DNA from: Mycolicibacterium helvum
GTDB taxonomy: Bacteria > Actinomycetota > Actinomycetes > Mycobacteriales > Mycobacteriaceae
Assembly (NCBI RefSeq): GCF_010731895.1
Contig: NZ_AP022596.1
Span: forward strand, 6,262,001-6,326,000
DNA length: 64,000 bases
Direction of reading: 5' to 3'
Below the pieces are notes generated by a model that worked only from the letters and a program-made list of their open reading frames with translations, ran no database searches and had not been told where the DNA came from. A program made the position numbers and the translations under genes. This document shows, piece by piece, positions 20,911-28,739 of this stretch; position 1 is the first letter of the stretch; each line of letters starts with the position of its first letter.

Positions 20911-21753
20911 ATGTCTGAACAGACTGTCTATGGTGGCGCTAGCGTGCCGACTGTTTCGCGCACCAAGATTCGAACCCACCACCTGCTGAAGTGGAAATCC
21001 GAAGGCCACAAGTGGGCCATGCTCACGGTCTACGACTACTCCACCGCCCGGGCTTTCGATGAGGCCGGGATTCCGGTTCTCCTGGTCGGCGATTCCGCCG
21101 CCAACGTCGTCTACGGCTATGACACAACCGTGCCGATCTCGGTCGACGAGCTCATCCCCCTGGTTCGCGGTGTCGTCCGCGGCGCCGAGCACGCGCTGGT
21201 CGTCGCTGACCTCCCGTTCGGTACCTATGAAGAGGGGCCCAAGCAAGCGCTGCGGACCGCAACCCGGTTCATGAAGGAAACGGGCGCGCATGCGGTCAAG
21301 CTCGAGGGCGGCGAGCGGGTCGCCGAGCAAATCGCCACGCTGAGCGCCGCGGGCATCCCGGTGGTGGCCCACATCGGGTTCACGCCGCAGAGCGTCAACG
21401 GTCTGGGCGGCTTCCGCGTCCAGGGCCGTGGTGATGCCGCCGAGCAGACCATCCACGATGCGATCGCGGTTCAAGAGGCAGGCGCCATCGCGGTGGTGAT
21501 GGAGATGGTGCCCGCCGAGCTGGCCACCCAGATCACCGGCAAGCTCACGATTCCGACCGTCGGTATCGGCGCCGGGCCCAATTGCGATGCGCAGGTGCTC
21601 GTCTGGCAGGACATGGCCGGGCTCACCAGCGGCAAGACCGCTAAGTTCGTCAAGCGCTTCGGTGATGTCGGCGGCGAATTACGCCGCGCGGCAACGCAAT
21701 ACGCCGAAGAGGTGGCGACCGGCGCGTTCCCGGCCGAGGAGCACAGCTTCTAG
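20911..21753 (+). CDS. panB: 3-methyl-2-oxobutanoate hydroxymethyltransferase
   Basis: 280 residues from the ATG at 20911 (MSEQTVYGG); an in-frame ATG at 20869 would add an unlikely 14 residues. It makes ketopantoate for pantothenate and CoA. Core motifs: [30 protein letters not shown] (Mg-binding Asp), [24 protein letters not shown] and [22 protein letters not shown]. The stop codon overlaps the convergent enoyl-CoA hydratase gene by 3-4 bp. Downstream in M. tuberculosis comes the CYTH/CHAD gene; here about 18 kb intervene. Confidence 0.97.
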   Translation: MSEQTVYGGASVPTVSRTKIRTHHLLKWKSEGHKWAMLTVYDYSTARAFDEAGIPVLLVGDSAANVVYGYDTTVPISVDELIPLVRGVVRGAEHALVVADLPFGTYEEGPKQALRTATRFMKETGAHAVKLEGGERVAEQIATLSAAGIPVVAHIGFTPQSVNGLGGFRVQGRGDAAEQTIHDAIAVQEAGAIAVVMEMVPAELATQITGKLTIPTVGIGAGPNCDAQVLVWQDMAGLTSGKTAKFVKRFGDVGGELRRAATQYAEEVATGAFPAEEHSF

Positions 21754-22532
21754 CCGAACTCGGGCGCGCGCTTGTTCAGGAACGCGTCGATACCTTCGCG
21801 GCCGTCAGCACTGTCGGCGCACGCTGCGATCAGCCGGCCCTCCAGTTCCATCTGCTCCTCGAGCCCGCTGCCGAATGTCGCCAGCATGAGTTTCTTCACC
21901 GCGCTACCGGAACCCTTTGCCGCAGAAGCGATCTGCTCGGCAAGCGCCTGCCCGCGGGTCTCCAGCTCGGCGGCAGGCACCACCTCGTTGACCAATCCCC
22001 AGTCGGCGGCCTCGGGAGCTTTCAGCGTGCGGTTGGTCAGCATCAATTCCTGGGTCCGGCGCACGCCGATGATGCGCGGCAGGTAGTACGACGAGCTGCC
22101 ATCCGGGCTCAACCCGGCCTTGGTGTAGGCCATGGTGAACGACGCGGTGTCGGCGGCCAGCACCAGATCACCCGCGACAGCCAGGCTGAAGCCGGCGCCC
22201 GCGGCCACCCCGTTGACCGCGGTGATCAGCACGGCATCCATCCGGGCCAGCGTCGAGATCGCGCGGTGCAGGTCGTCGGCGATGCCCTTGACGAAGCGGC
22301 CCGGTCCCAGCGGGGACGCCGCCATCGCCTTGAGGTCTCCCCCGGCGCAGAAGAACCGGCCGGCCCCGGTGAGCACGACGGCTTTGATCTCCGCGACATC
22401 GCAGCGGGCCGCGACCTGCGCCAGCTCAGCAGTCATCACGTCGTTCATGCCGTTGGCGGCCTCGGGCCGATCCAGCACGATCCGCGCGATCGGGCCGGCC
22501 TGCTCGAAGGACAAGGTCTGGTAGTCGCTCAC
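21750..22532 (-). CDS. Enoyl-CoA hydratase/isomerase (crotonase) family protein
   Basis: 260 residues from the GTG at 22532. A longer frame to 22577 would overlap the stop of the upstream TetR gene at 22543, so the short start is preferred. Crotonase motifs are seen: [12 protein letters not shown], the oxyanion-hole stretch [36 protein letters not shown], and [25 protein letters not shown]. The last has Asp-Gly instead of the Glu of true hydratases, so an isomerase or other crotonase reaction is possible. It starts 11 bp after the TetR stop, suggesting co-transcription. Confidence 0.85.
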   Translation of the reverse strand: MSDYQTLSFEQAGPIARIVLDRPEAANGMNDVMTAELAQVAARCDVAEIKAVVLTGAGRFFCAGGDLKAMAASPLGPGRFVKGIADDLHRAISTLARMDAVLITAVNGVAAGAGFSLAVAGDLVLAADTASFTMAYTKAGLSPDGSSSYYLPRIIGVRRTQELMLTNRTLKAPEAADWGLVNEVVPAAELETRGQALAEQIASAAKGSGSAVKKLMLATFGSGLEEQMELEGRLIAACADSADGREGIDAFLNKRAPEFG

Positions 22533-22542
22533 GGCCGGAACG

Positions 22543-23172
22543 TTAGCAATGCCAGCCCAGAATCCGAAGGGCGGCATCGGCGATCACCGTCGGCGTCTCC
22601 GGTGTGCACTCCTCGTTGTCGGAGCGGCGGTTGATGACCGACTCCACCAGGCGGAACGGAAGGTCGTCAGCATCGGGGATCCCGTCGCACTCGGCAATCA
22701 CCTGGGCCGCCAGCCGGCGGTAGCGGCGACGCAACTCCTCGCGATTGGCGCGAAACTGCGCGAATCGGTCAACGCGAAGTTCCGGCAGCAGGTACAGCGC
22801 ACCGAGATTCCATCGACTGCCACACAGCTGTGAGCAATCCGCGACCACCAAGGCGTGCAGCCTGATCCCCGCAGGGCCATCCTGGGCCAGCAGCTCACCG
22901 GCCAGCCGCAGCGCCTCATCGACGGTTCCGGCCAGCAACGCATCCAGGATGTCGTCCTTGGTGGCGAAGTGGTGGTACAGCGAGGCCTGGCGCATGCCAA
23001 CGGCATCCGCGATCCGGCGCGTCGAAGTTCCGGCGTAGCCGATCGTGGTGAAGAGTTCGGCGGCAGCATCGAGGATCTCCTCGCGCGCGGTGTTACCCGG
23101 TCGACGGGATTGTTCGAGCCGAGGTCGGCCCCGCCCCTCGTGGCCCGCGCTGCGCATAGGCCATTGTCGCAT
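22543..23172 (-). CDS. TetR-family transcriptional regulator
   Basis: 209 residues. The N-terminal helix-turn-helix is typical: REEILDAAAELFTTIGYAGTSTRRIADAVGMRQASLYHHFATKDDIL (about residues 30-76). The C-terminal ligand domain is not diagnostic. It is divergent from the urea-carboxylase-like operon and upstream of the enoyl-CoA hydratase gene. An 18-bp palindrome at 23264-23281 in the shared intergenic region is its probable operator. The inferred role is repression of the divergent operon. Confidence 0.9.
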   Translation of the reverse strand: MRQWPMRSAGHEGRGRPRLEQSRRPGNTAREEILDAAAELFTTIGYAGTSTRRIADAVGMRQASLYHHFATKDDILDALLAGTVDEALRLAGELLAQDGPAGIRLHALVVADCSQLCGSRWNLGALYLLPELRVDRFAQFRANREELRRRYRRLAAQVIAECDGIPDADDLPFRLVESVINRRSDNEECTPETPTVIADAALRILGWHC

Positions 23173-23263
23173 TCACCCCCTGCGCGATTACCTGTCATTT
23201 GATAGAAATACAGTCAACCCAGTCGTTACACCGGCGACACCCGCCGGGAACCGCGCCTGGGAA

Positions 23264-23281
23264 AACTTTCAGTTGACAGTT
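23264..23281. promoter_or_regulatory. Palindromic operator candidate for the TetR regulator
   Basis: AACTTTCAGTTGACAGTT contains the inverted repeat AACTnTCA-N2-TGAnAGTT, with 7 of 8 positions in each arm paired. It also includes a TTGACA -35-like hexamer (23273-23278). It lies 33-50 bp before the start of the divergent DUF1989 gene, where a bound repressor would block transcription. Binding by the adjacent TetR protein is inferred. Confidence 0.5.
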
Positions 23282-23313
23282 AATCGGGCGTGGGCCCGGA
23301 CAGGAGTGACGAG

Positions 23314-24048
23314 ATGACCACCGCGTCAACCGACGGCGCTCGCTCGCACGCGCGGTCCCAGGCGGGCGCCGCCACCATGCGAGTACCAGCAGTGCCCCAC
23401 GGCGTCGACGGCACCCGATTGGTCTGGGCCGAGGCCGTGCCCGCCGAGTCCTACGTCTCCCGGGTGCTCGGGCGGGGCACCCGGCTGCGGCTGTCCGACC
23501 CCGACGGCGGCGCCTGCGCGCACCTGCTGCTGTTCCGCGCCGACGCGTCCTGGGAACGGCTCAATGTCGCCGACACCATGAAAGTGCCGTGGCAGGCCTA
23601 CCTCAGTGTGGGCCACCCACTGCTGTCCGACCAGGGCCGTCTGCTGGCGACGATCGTCGCCGACAGTTCCGGCCATCACGACCTGCTGTGCGGACTGCCA
23701 CCTGCCGGCCAGCAGAAGATGCTGCTGGCAACCATGAAGCACGGCATGGACATTCGCGACGTCGCACCGTCAGCGACTCTGTTCAAGGGCGTGCGGGTCG
23801 AGGATTCCGGTGCATGTGTGTTCACCGGCTCGGCCGGGCCGGGCGCAACCGTCGACCTGCTGATCCACCTGCCCGTCGTGGTCGCGGTGGTCAACACCGC
23901 CCATCCGCTGGACCCGCAGCCGGCGACAACCGAGCTGGACATCGTGGCCTGGCGGGCCGACGAGGAACTGTCCGTTCCGGTCAACACCGACCCGGAGTAC
24001 TCCCGAGCCTTGTTCAACACCGAATCCACCTGGGCGGCAGCACAATGA
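23314..24048 (+). CDS. Urea-carboxylase-associated protein 1 (DUF1989)
   Basis: 244 residues from the ATG at 23314, which has GGAGTGACGAG just upstream. DUF1989 fold: YVSRVLGRGTRLRLSDPDGGACAHLLLF, RLNVADTMKVPWQAYLSVGHPLLSDQGR, DSSGHHDLLCG and a MKHGMDIRD block. In other bacteria this protein and its partner sit beside urea/guanidine carboxylase and are thought to act on guanidine or carboxyguanidine. It is the first gene of a three-gene operon; its TGA overlaps the ATG of the next gene. Confidence 0.85.
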   Translation: MTTASTDGARSHARSQAGAATMRVPAVPHGVDGTRLVWAEAVPAESYVSRVLGRGTRLRLSDPDGGACAHLLLFRADASWERLNVADTMKVPWQAYLSVGHPLLSDQGRLLATIVADSSGHHDLLCGLPPAGQQKMLLATMKHGMDIRDVAPSATLFKGVRVEDSGACVFTGSAGPGATVDLLIHLPVVVAVVNTAHPLDPQPATTELDIVAWRADEELSVPVNTDPEYSRALFNTESTWAAAQ

Positions 24049-24653
24049 TCTCCGACGACGTCGTCGCGGCCTGCACGCCGTGGTCAGCCATCCTGCGCAC
24101 CGGCCAGTCTCTGCAGATCATCGACCTGCACGGCAACCAGGCGGTGGACACCCTGTTCTACGCCGTCGCCGGTGATCGGGTCGATCCAACCGGGCGCTAC
24201 AGCGCGCAAGCCACAATCACCGCGCAGCGCAACATCTTTCTCACCACCGGCTCGGTGCTGCGAGCCGCCGACGGCCGGGCATTGGTGACGATCGTCGCCG
24301 ACGAGGTGGGCAACCACGACACCATCGCCGGCGCGTGCTCCAAGGAATCCAACACGCTGCGCTACGGCCACCACACCGTGCACCAGCACGCCTGCGCGGA
24401 GAACTTCCTCGCCGAGGCCGCCAAATGGGGAATGGGCAAGCGCGACATCGTCTCCAACATCAACTTCTTCATGAACGTGCCCGTCGAGGCCGACGGCACC
24501 CTCGGCATCGTCGACGGCCTGTCCGCGCCGGGCAAATCACTGACCGTCCGCGCCGACGCCGACACCCTGGTGCTGGTGTCCAACTGCCCCCAGATCAACA
24601 ACCCGTGCAACGGATTCGACCCCACCGAAGTGCGGATGGTGATCACGGCGTGA
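24045..24653 (+). CDS. Urea-carboxylase-associated protein 2 (DUF1989)
   Basis: 202 residues. The ATG at 24045 overlaps the stop of the preceding paralogue (ATGA). DUF1989 signatures: QSLQIIDLHGNQAVDTLFY, TGRYSAQATITAQRNIFLTTG, CSKESNTLRYG and NFFMNVPVEADG, with Cys/His residues that bind metal in characterised relatives. In guanidine-degrading bacteria two such proteins form a heteromeric carboxyguanidine deiminase, so the same is plausible here. Its TGA overlaps the GTG of the carboxyltransferase gene. Confidence 0.87.
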   Translation: MISDDVVAACTPWSAILRTGQSLQIIDLHGNQAVDTLFYAVAGDRVDPTGRYSAQATITAQRNIFLTTGSVLRAADGRALVTIVADEVGNHDTIAGACSKESNTLRYGHHTVHQHACAENFLAEAAKWGMGKRDIVSNINFFMNVPVEADGTLGIVDGLSAPGKSLTVRADADTLVLVSNCPQINNPCNGFDPTEVRMVITA

Positions 24654-26650
24654 CGACCATCGAGGTGGTGCGGCCGGGAATGCTGACCACCGTTCAGGAT
24701 TGGCCCGGCCGCGTCGGGTACTGGCATGTCGGGGTGCCGCCGTCGGGTCCGATGGACGACCTGTCGTTCCGGGTCGGCAACCGGGTGCTCGGCAACCCCG
24801 AGGGCGCCGCTGGCCTGGAATGCACGAAAGCCGGCCCGGCACTGCGTTTTCCCGAGGGTGGCCGGGTCTGTGTTGCCGGTGCGGCCGCCCCGGTGACACT
24901 GGACGGCATTCTGGTGCCGATGTGGCAGTCGGTCACCGTTCCCGCCGGTGGTGTGCTGGATGTCGGCGTGGTCCCCGGGCCGGGGATGCGCTGCTATGTG
25001 CTGATCGCCGGTGGCCTATGCGAACTCGAATACCTAGGCAGCTCAGCGACATTCACCATGGGCTGCTTCGGCGGCCACGACGGACGTCCGCTGCGGGAAG
25101 GCGACCTGCTGAGCGCGGGCGACGATGCCGGCCCGGCGTCGGCCCGGCCGGCACGCGCCGCCATCGACGAACAGCCTGCGATCGGCCACCGCTGGCAGGT
25201 CGCGGTCACCGAGGGCCCGCACGGCGCCTCGGAGTTCTTCACCCGTGCGGATATGGAAACGATCGTCGGCACGGACTACACCGTGCACTTCAACTCCGAT
25301 CGCACCGGTGTACGCCTGATGGGCCCCAAGCCGCAGTGGGCCCGCACCGACGGCGGCGAGGCCGGACTGCACCCGTCGAATATTCACGACAATGCTTACT
25401 GCGTAGGCACTTTGGACTTCACCGGCGATACCCCGATCCTGCTCGGCCCCGACGGGCCCAGCCTCGGCGGGTTCGTTTGCCCGGTCACCGTGGCGCGAGG
25501 CGATCGCTGGAAGCTCGGGCAGATGGCCCCCGGCGACACCGTGCGGTTCGTGCCGGTTCGCGCCGACCGCGCCCCCTCGCTGGGCAGTATCGACGCCAAC
25601 CGGCGCGCGTCGATGCCGCTGGTGATCTCCACCTCCAGCGACGCCGACGACGGCGTGCTGACCCGATTCGTCGGCACCGAGGGCACCGATGTGACCGTGC
25701 GCCGCGACGGCGACGGCGGCGTGCTCGTCGAATACGGTCCGATGGTGCTCGACCTAGCCATGCGTGCGCGAGTTCATGTTCTCTACGAATCCCTTTCGGC
25801 CAGTGCAGTTCCCGGTGTTACCGAGCTGACACCGGGGGTGCGCTCGCTGCAGGTGCAGTTCGATCCCGGCGTCCTGAGCACGCGCGAGTTGGTGGACCTG
25901 CTGGCCCGCACCGAGGAGGCGTTGCCCGCCACCGACGAACTCGTCGTACCCAGCCGTACCGTGCGCCTACCGCTGTCCTGGGACGATCCGGCCACCCATG
26001 AGGCGATCCAGCGCTACATCCACGGGGTGCGCGCCGACGCCCCCTGGTGCCCGTGGAACATCGAATTCATCCGGCGGATCAATGGTTTGGCCGACGTCGA
26101 GCAGGTGCACGACATCGTCTACGACGCGCAATACCTGGTGCTCGGGCTCGGCGACGTCTACCTGGGCGCGCCGGTGGCCACTCCACTGGATCCGCGCCAC
26201 CGGTTGGTGACCACCAAGTACAACCCGGCGCGCACCTGGACCCCGGAGAATGCGGTCGGGATCGGCGGCGCCTATCTGTGTATCTACGGCATGGAGGGCC
26301 CGGGCGGCTACCAGTTCGTCGGGCGCACCACGCAGGTGTGGAATCACCGCCATCCGCAGCACTCGCGATCCTTCGAGCCCGGAACCCCTTGGCTGCTGCG
26401 CTATTTCGACCGGATCGGGTTCTATCCGGTCAGTGCCGAGGAACTGCTGGACCTGCGCGCCGATATGGCCGCCGGCCGTGGTGACGTCGAGATCGCCGAC
26501 GGCACCTTCTCGATGGCCGACTATCAGGACTTCCTGGGGGACAACGCCGAAGGCATCGCCGAGTTCCGGGCCCAGCAGGCCGAGGCGTTCGCCGCCGAGC
26601 GGCAGGCATGGGACAAGGCCGGCGAGTTCACCAACCAACTAGCAAGCTAG
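24650..26650 (+). CDS. Urea-carboxylase-type carboxyltransferase (KipA-KipI fusion) lacking BC and biotin domains
   Basis: 666 residues starting at a GTG that overlaps the previous stop. The protein corresponds only to the carboxyltransferase half of urea carboxylase. Residues 1-320 form the KipA/AHS2 part (RPGMLTTVQDWPGRVGYWHVGVPPSGPMD...). Residues 370-600 form the KipI/AHS1 part (YLVLGLGDVYLGAPVATPLDPRHRLVTTKYN...). No ATP-grasp biotin carboxylase and no biotin-attachment Met-Lys-Met motif are present in the protein or in neighbouring frames. It must borrow these domains elsewhere or act differently, for example like 5-oxoprolinase PxpBC. No allophanate hydrolase follows. Confidence 0.85.
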   Translation: MTTIEVVRPGMLTTVQDWPGRVGYWHVGVPPSGPMDDLSFRVGNRVLGNPEGAAGLECTKAGPALRFPEGGRVCVAGAAAPVTLDGILVPMWQSVTVPAGGVLDVGVVPGPGMRCYVLIAGGLCELEYLGSSATFTMGCFGGHDGRPLREGDLLSAGDDAGPASARPARAAIDEQPAIGHRWQVAVTEGPHGASEFFTRADMETIVGTDYTVHFNSDRTGVRLMGPKPQWARTDGGEAGLHPSNIHDNAYCVGTLDFTGDTPILLGPDGPSLGGFVCPVTVARGDRWKLGQMAPGDTVRFVPVRADRAPSLGSIDANRRASMPLVISTSSDADDGVLTRFVGTEGTDVTVRRDGDGGVLVEYGPMVLDLAMRARVHVLYESLSASAVPGVTELTPGVRSLQVQFDPGVLSTRELVDLLARTEEALPATDELVVPSRTVRLPLSWDDPATHEAIQRYIHGVRADAPWCPWNIEFIRRINGLADVEQVHDIVYDAQYLVLGLGDVYLGAPVATPLDPRHRLVTTKYNPARTWTPENAVGIGGAYLCIYGMEGPGGYQFVGRTTQVWNHRHPQHSRSFEPGTPWLLRYFDRIGFYPVSAEELLDLRADMAAGRGDVEIADGTFSMADYQDFLGDNAEGIAEFRAQQAEAFAAERQAWDKAGEFTNQLAS

Positions 26651-26664
26651 CCGAGCACCCTGCT

Positions 26665-28530
26665 TCAGGCGGTGATGCCGTAAGTCTTGAGCTTGCGGTA
26701 CAGCGAGGATCGCGACATCCCCAGATGGGCGGCGGCGACCACCCGGTTTCCCTTTGAATCCTGCAACGCGGCCACGATGGCGTCTCGTTCGGCGGTCTCC
26801 AGCGGTGTCAGCGCATGCCGCGACACCGTCTGGCAGTAACCCGGCAGATCATGCTCCTGGATCTCGCCGACTGGGCGACGGCGCAGCGCATGAACCAGAG
26901 CCTCGCGCAGCTGGGCGATGTTGCGCGGCCAGGAATAGCGCGCGATCAGCCGGTGGGCCTCCGGGCTGAGCCGCACTCTGCGCTGCGGTGCCAGATTGCG
27001 CAGCAAGCCGGCGGTGATGGCGGGCAGATCATCGGTGCGGCAACGCAGCGGCGGCAGGACGATCGATGCGTCGAAATGGTGCAGCAACTCACTGAACGGC
27101 AGGTCGGACCCGTCGAGGGCGGCTGTGGAGGTATCGGCGACCGTCGCCACCACCCACACCGGACCGGTCAGCTGCTCGACGGCGGAGAAGTACTCCTCGA
27201 GACGGTCGGCCCCGTCCGTGCTGGCCTGGTCGAGATCGCGGATGATGTGCAACGTGGGCTGGTCGGGGCTGCTCAGCAGCGACCGGATGTCCGAGGGGGG
27301 CCCCTCGGCGCCCAGCTGGGTGGCGTCGACCGACAGACTGCGACCGCCGGGATAGACGCAATGGAAGAGTTCGGCGGTCAGGGTGAACTTGCCCACCCCG
27401 CGCTCCCCCACCACCAGCGTCGGCTTCTCGTGTTCGAGCGCCTCGCGCAACTCGTCGCAGGCCCGCAGCCAGGCCGGTGATGTTCCCGTGGCCACCGAAT
27501 CACGCGGCCGGCTCAGGCCGTCGAGAATCTGCGAGGTCTGCGCCGTGGCAACCGCGATCGGCGGCAACCGGTGTTCGCTGAAGTCCGCCGGCGAACCGGC
27601 CTGCCGGTCCGACACGATGTCGGCGATCACCACCATGCCGGCCACCGCGGCGCCGGCCAGGATCCGAGTGCCGCGGATGTGCACGAGCCGCTGTCCACCA
27701 GGCAGCGCCAGGGTGTCGCTGGCACGTTCACGGCCGCCCATCAGAAATGTCGCGTGCTCCCGCAGCGTGCGTTGTTCATCGGCGTCGAACAGCTGCTGGG
27801 CGACAGGGTTGGCCATGAAGATGGAGTCGCCGAACGCGAACACCGCCTGTCGCGCCGAGCGTGCCGTCACCCGCAAGTAGGTGTCGAAGATCGCGTGCTG
27901 GGACTGGCTGCGGTCCAGCAGCAGATTGCGTGCGATGTCCTTGGCAGCGCTCTTGACCAACGTGTGCATCACCGGGCTCCAGGCGTCGGCCAGTGTCGAG
28001 ACGTCGAGCACGCCTTCGAGGCGGCCGGTGATCGGATCGATCACCGGTGCGCCGGTACAGGCGAACAGGTGCAGGTTCTCGCTGAAGTGCTCGGGGCCGA
28101 CGACGCTGACCGGTTGCCCAGCCTCGAATACGGTCCCGATCCCGTTGGTGCCCATCGTGGACTCCGAGTAGTCGAAGCCGGGCGCCAGGTCCACCCGGTC
28201 GAGCAGCCTGGCCACCGCCGTCGAACTGTCGATGCGGCGCACCACCCGGGCGCGGTTGTCGGTGAGCGCGATGACCAGTGGCATGTCGGCAGTGTCGGCC
28301 TCCAGCTGGGCCAGTACCGGTTGGGCGGAGCGAATCAGCAATGAGCTGGTGTCGACGTCACCGGTGAAGGCGCTGTGCGGCCGCGATACGTCCACTCCAG
28401 CCGCTTGACTGCGCTCCCAGGACGCCGCCACCAGGTCGGATACGCCGGCCGACCCGGCACCGCCGTACTCGAGGAAGTCCGCGCGGGCAGCCGCCACCCG
28501 CAGCATCCGCGCCGCACTGTTGGGCATCAC
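26665..28530 (-). CDS. AcoR/AcxR/MimR-type activator (GAF - AAA+ - Fis helix-turn-helix)
   Basis: 621 residues. Residues 60-220 form a GAF-type sensor (DLAPGFDYSESTMGTNGIGTVFEAGQPVSVVGPEHF, CTGAPVIDPITGRLEGVLDVS). Residues 330-550 form a degenerate AAA+ domain with Walker A GERGVGKF and SWPRNIAQLREAL. The C-terminal Fis helix-turn-helix ends SRSSLYRKLKTYGITA. The GAFTGA loop that contacts sigma-54 is absent, consistent with mycobacteria lacking sigma-54. Homologues regulate acetone carboxylase (AcxR) and the mycobacterial propane/acetone monooxygenase (MimR). It diverges from the carboxylase operon. Confidence 0.85.
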   Translation of the reverse strand: MMPNSAARMLRVAAARADFLEYGGAGSAGVSDLVAASWERSQAAGVDVSRPHSAFTGDVDTSSLLIRSAQPVLAQLEADTADMPLVIALTDNRARVVRRIDSSTAVARLLDRVDLAPGFDYSESTMGTNGIGTVFEAGQPVSVVGPEHFSENLHLFACTGAPVIDPITGRLEGVLDVSTLADAWSPVMHTLVKSAAKDIARNLLLDRSQSQHAIFDTYLRVTARSARQAVFAFGDSIFMANPVAQQLFDADEQRTLREHATFLMGGRERASDTLALPGGQRLVHIRGTRILAGAAVAGMVVIADIVSDRQAGSPADFSEHRLPPIAVATAQTSQILDGLSRPRDSVATGTSPAWLRACDELREALEHEKPTLVVGERGVGKFTLTAELFHCVYPGGRSLSVDATQLGAEGPPSDIRSLLSSPDQPTLHIIRDLDQASTDGADRLEEYFSAVEQLTGPVWVVATVADTSTAALDGSDLPFSELLHHFDASIVLPPLRCRTDDLPAITAGLLRNLAPQRRVRLSPEAHRLIARYSWPRNIAQLREALVHALRRRPVGEIQEHDLPGYCQTVSRHALTPLETAERDAIVAALQDSKGNRVVAAAHLGMSRSSLYRKLKTYGITA

Positions 28531-28597
28531 TGCCTCTCTCTGAACGGCGTCACGCCTCCATGGTGGACGAGATCTGCGTCACAGGAAAGCCCGCCGG

Positions 28598-28616
28598 ATG
28601 TCCCATCTTGGGACAT
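28598..28616. promoter_or_regulatory. Perfect palindrome between regulator and carboxylase operon
   Basis: ATGTCCCATCTTGGGACAT has two perfect 8-bp arms around TCT. A looser copy of the same half-sites (TGTCCCA-N7-TGGCACA) lies at 28644-28664. Both sit in the 209-bp divergent region. Fis-type regulators of the AcoR family bind such inverted repeats as dimers, so this is the likely operator of the adjacent activator. Confidence 0.6.
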
Positions 28617-28739
28617 CGGCCCGGGGTGAGACGTCGGCAACGTTGTCCCAGCGGATGTGGCACAGCACACAAGGGTTGCGCTACCCCATCCCCTCATCCG
28701 GTTAACCACCCCACGAGGCGACGACGAACGGAACATCGC

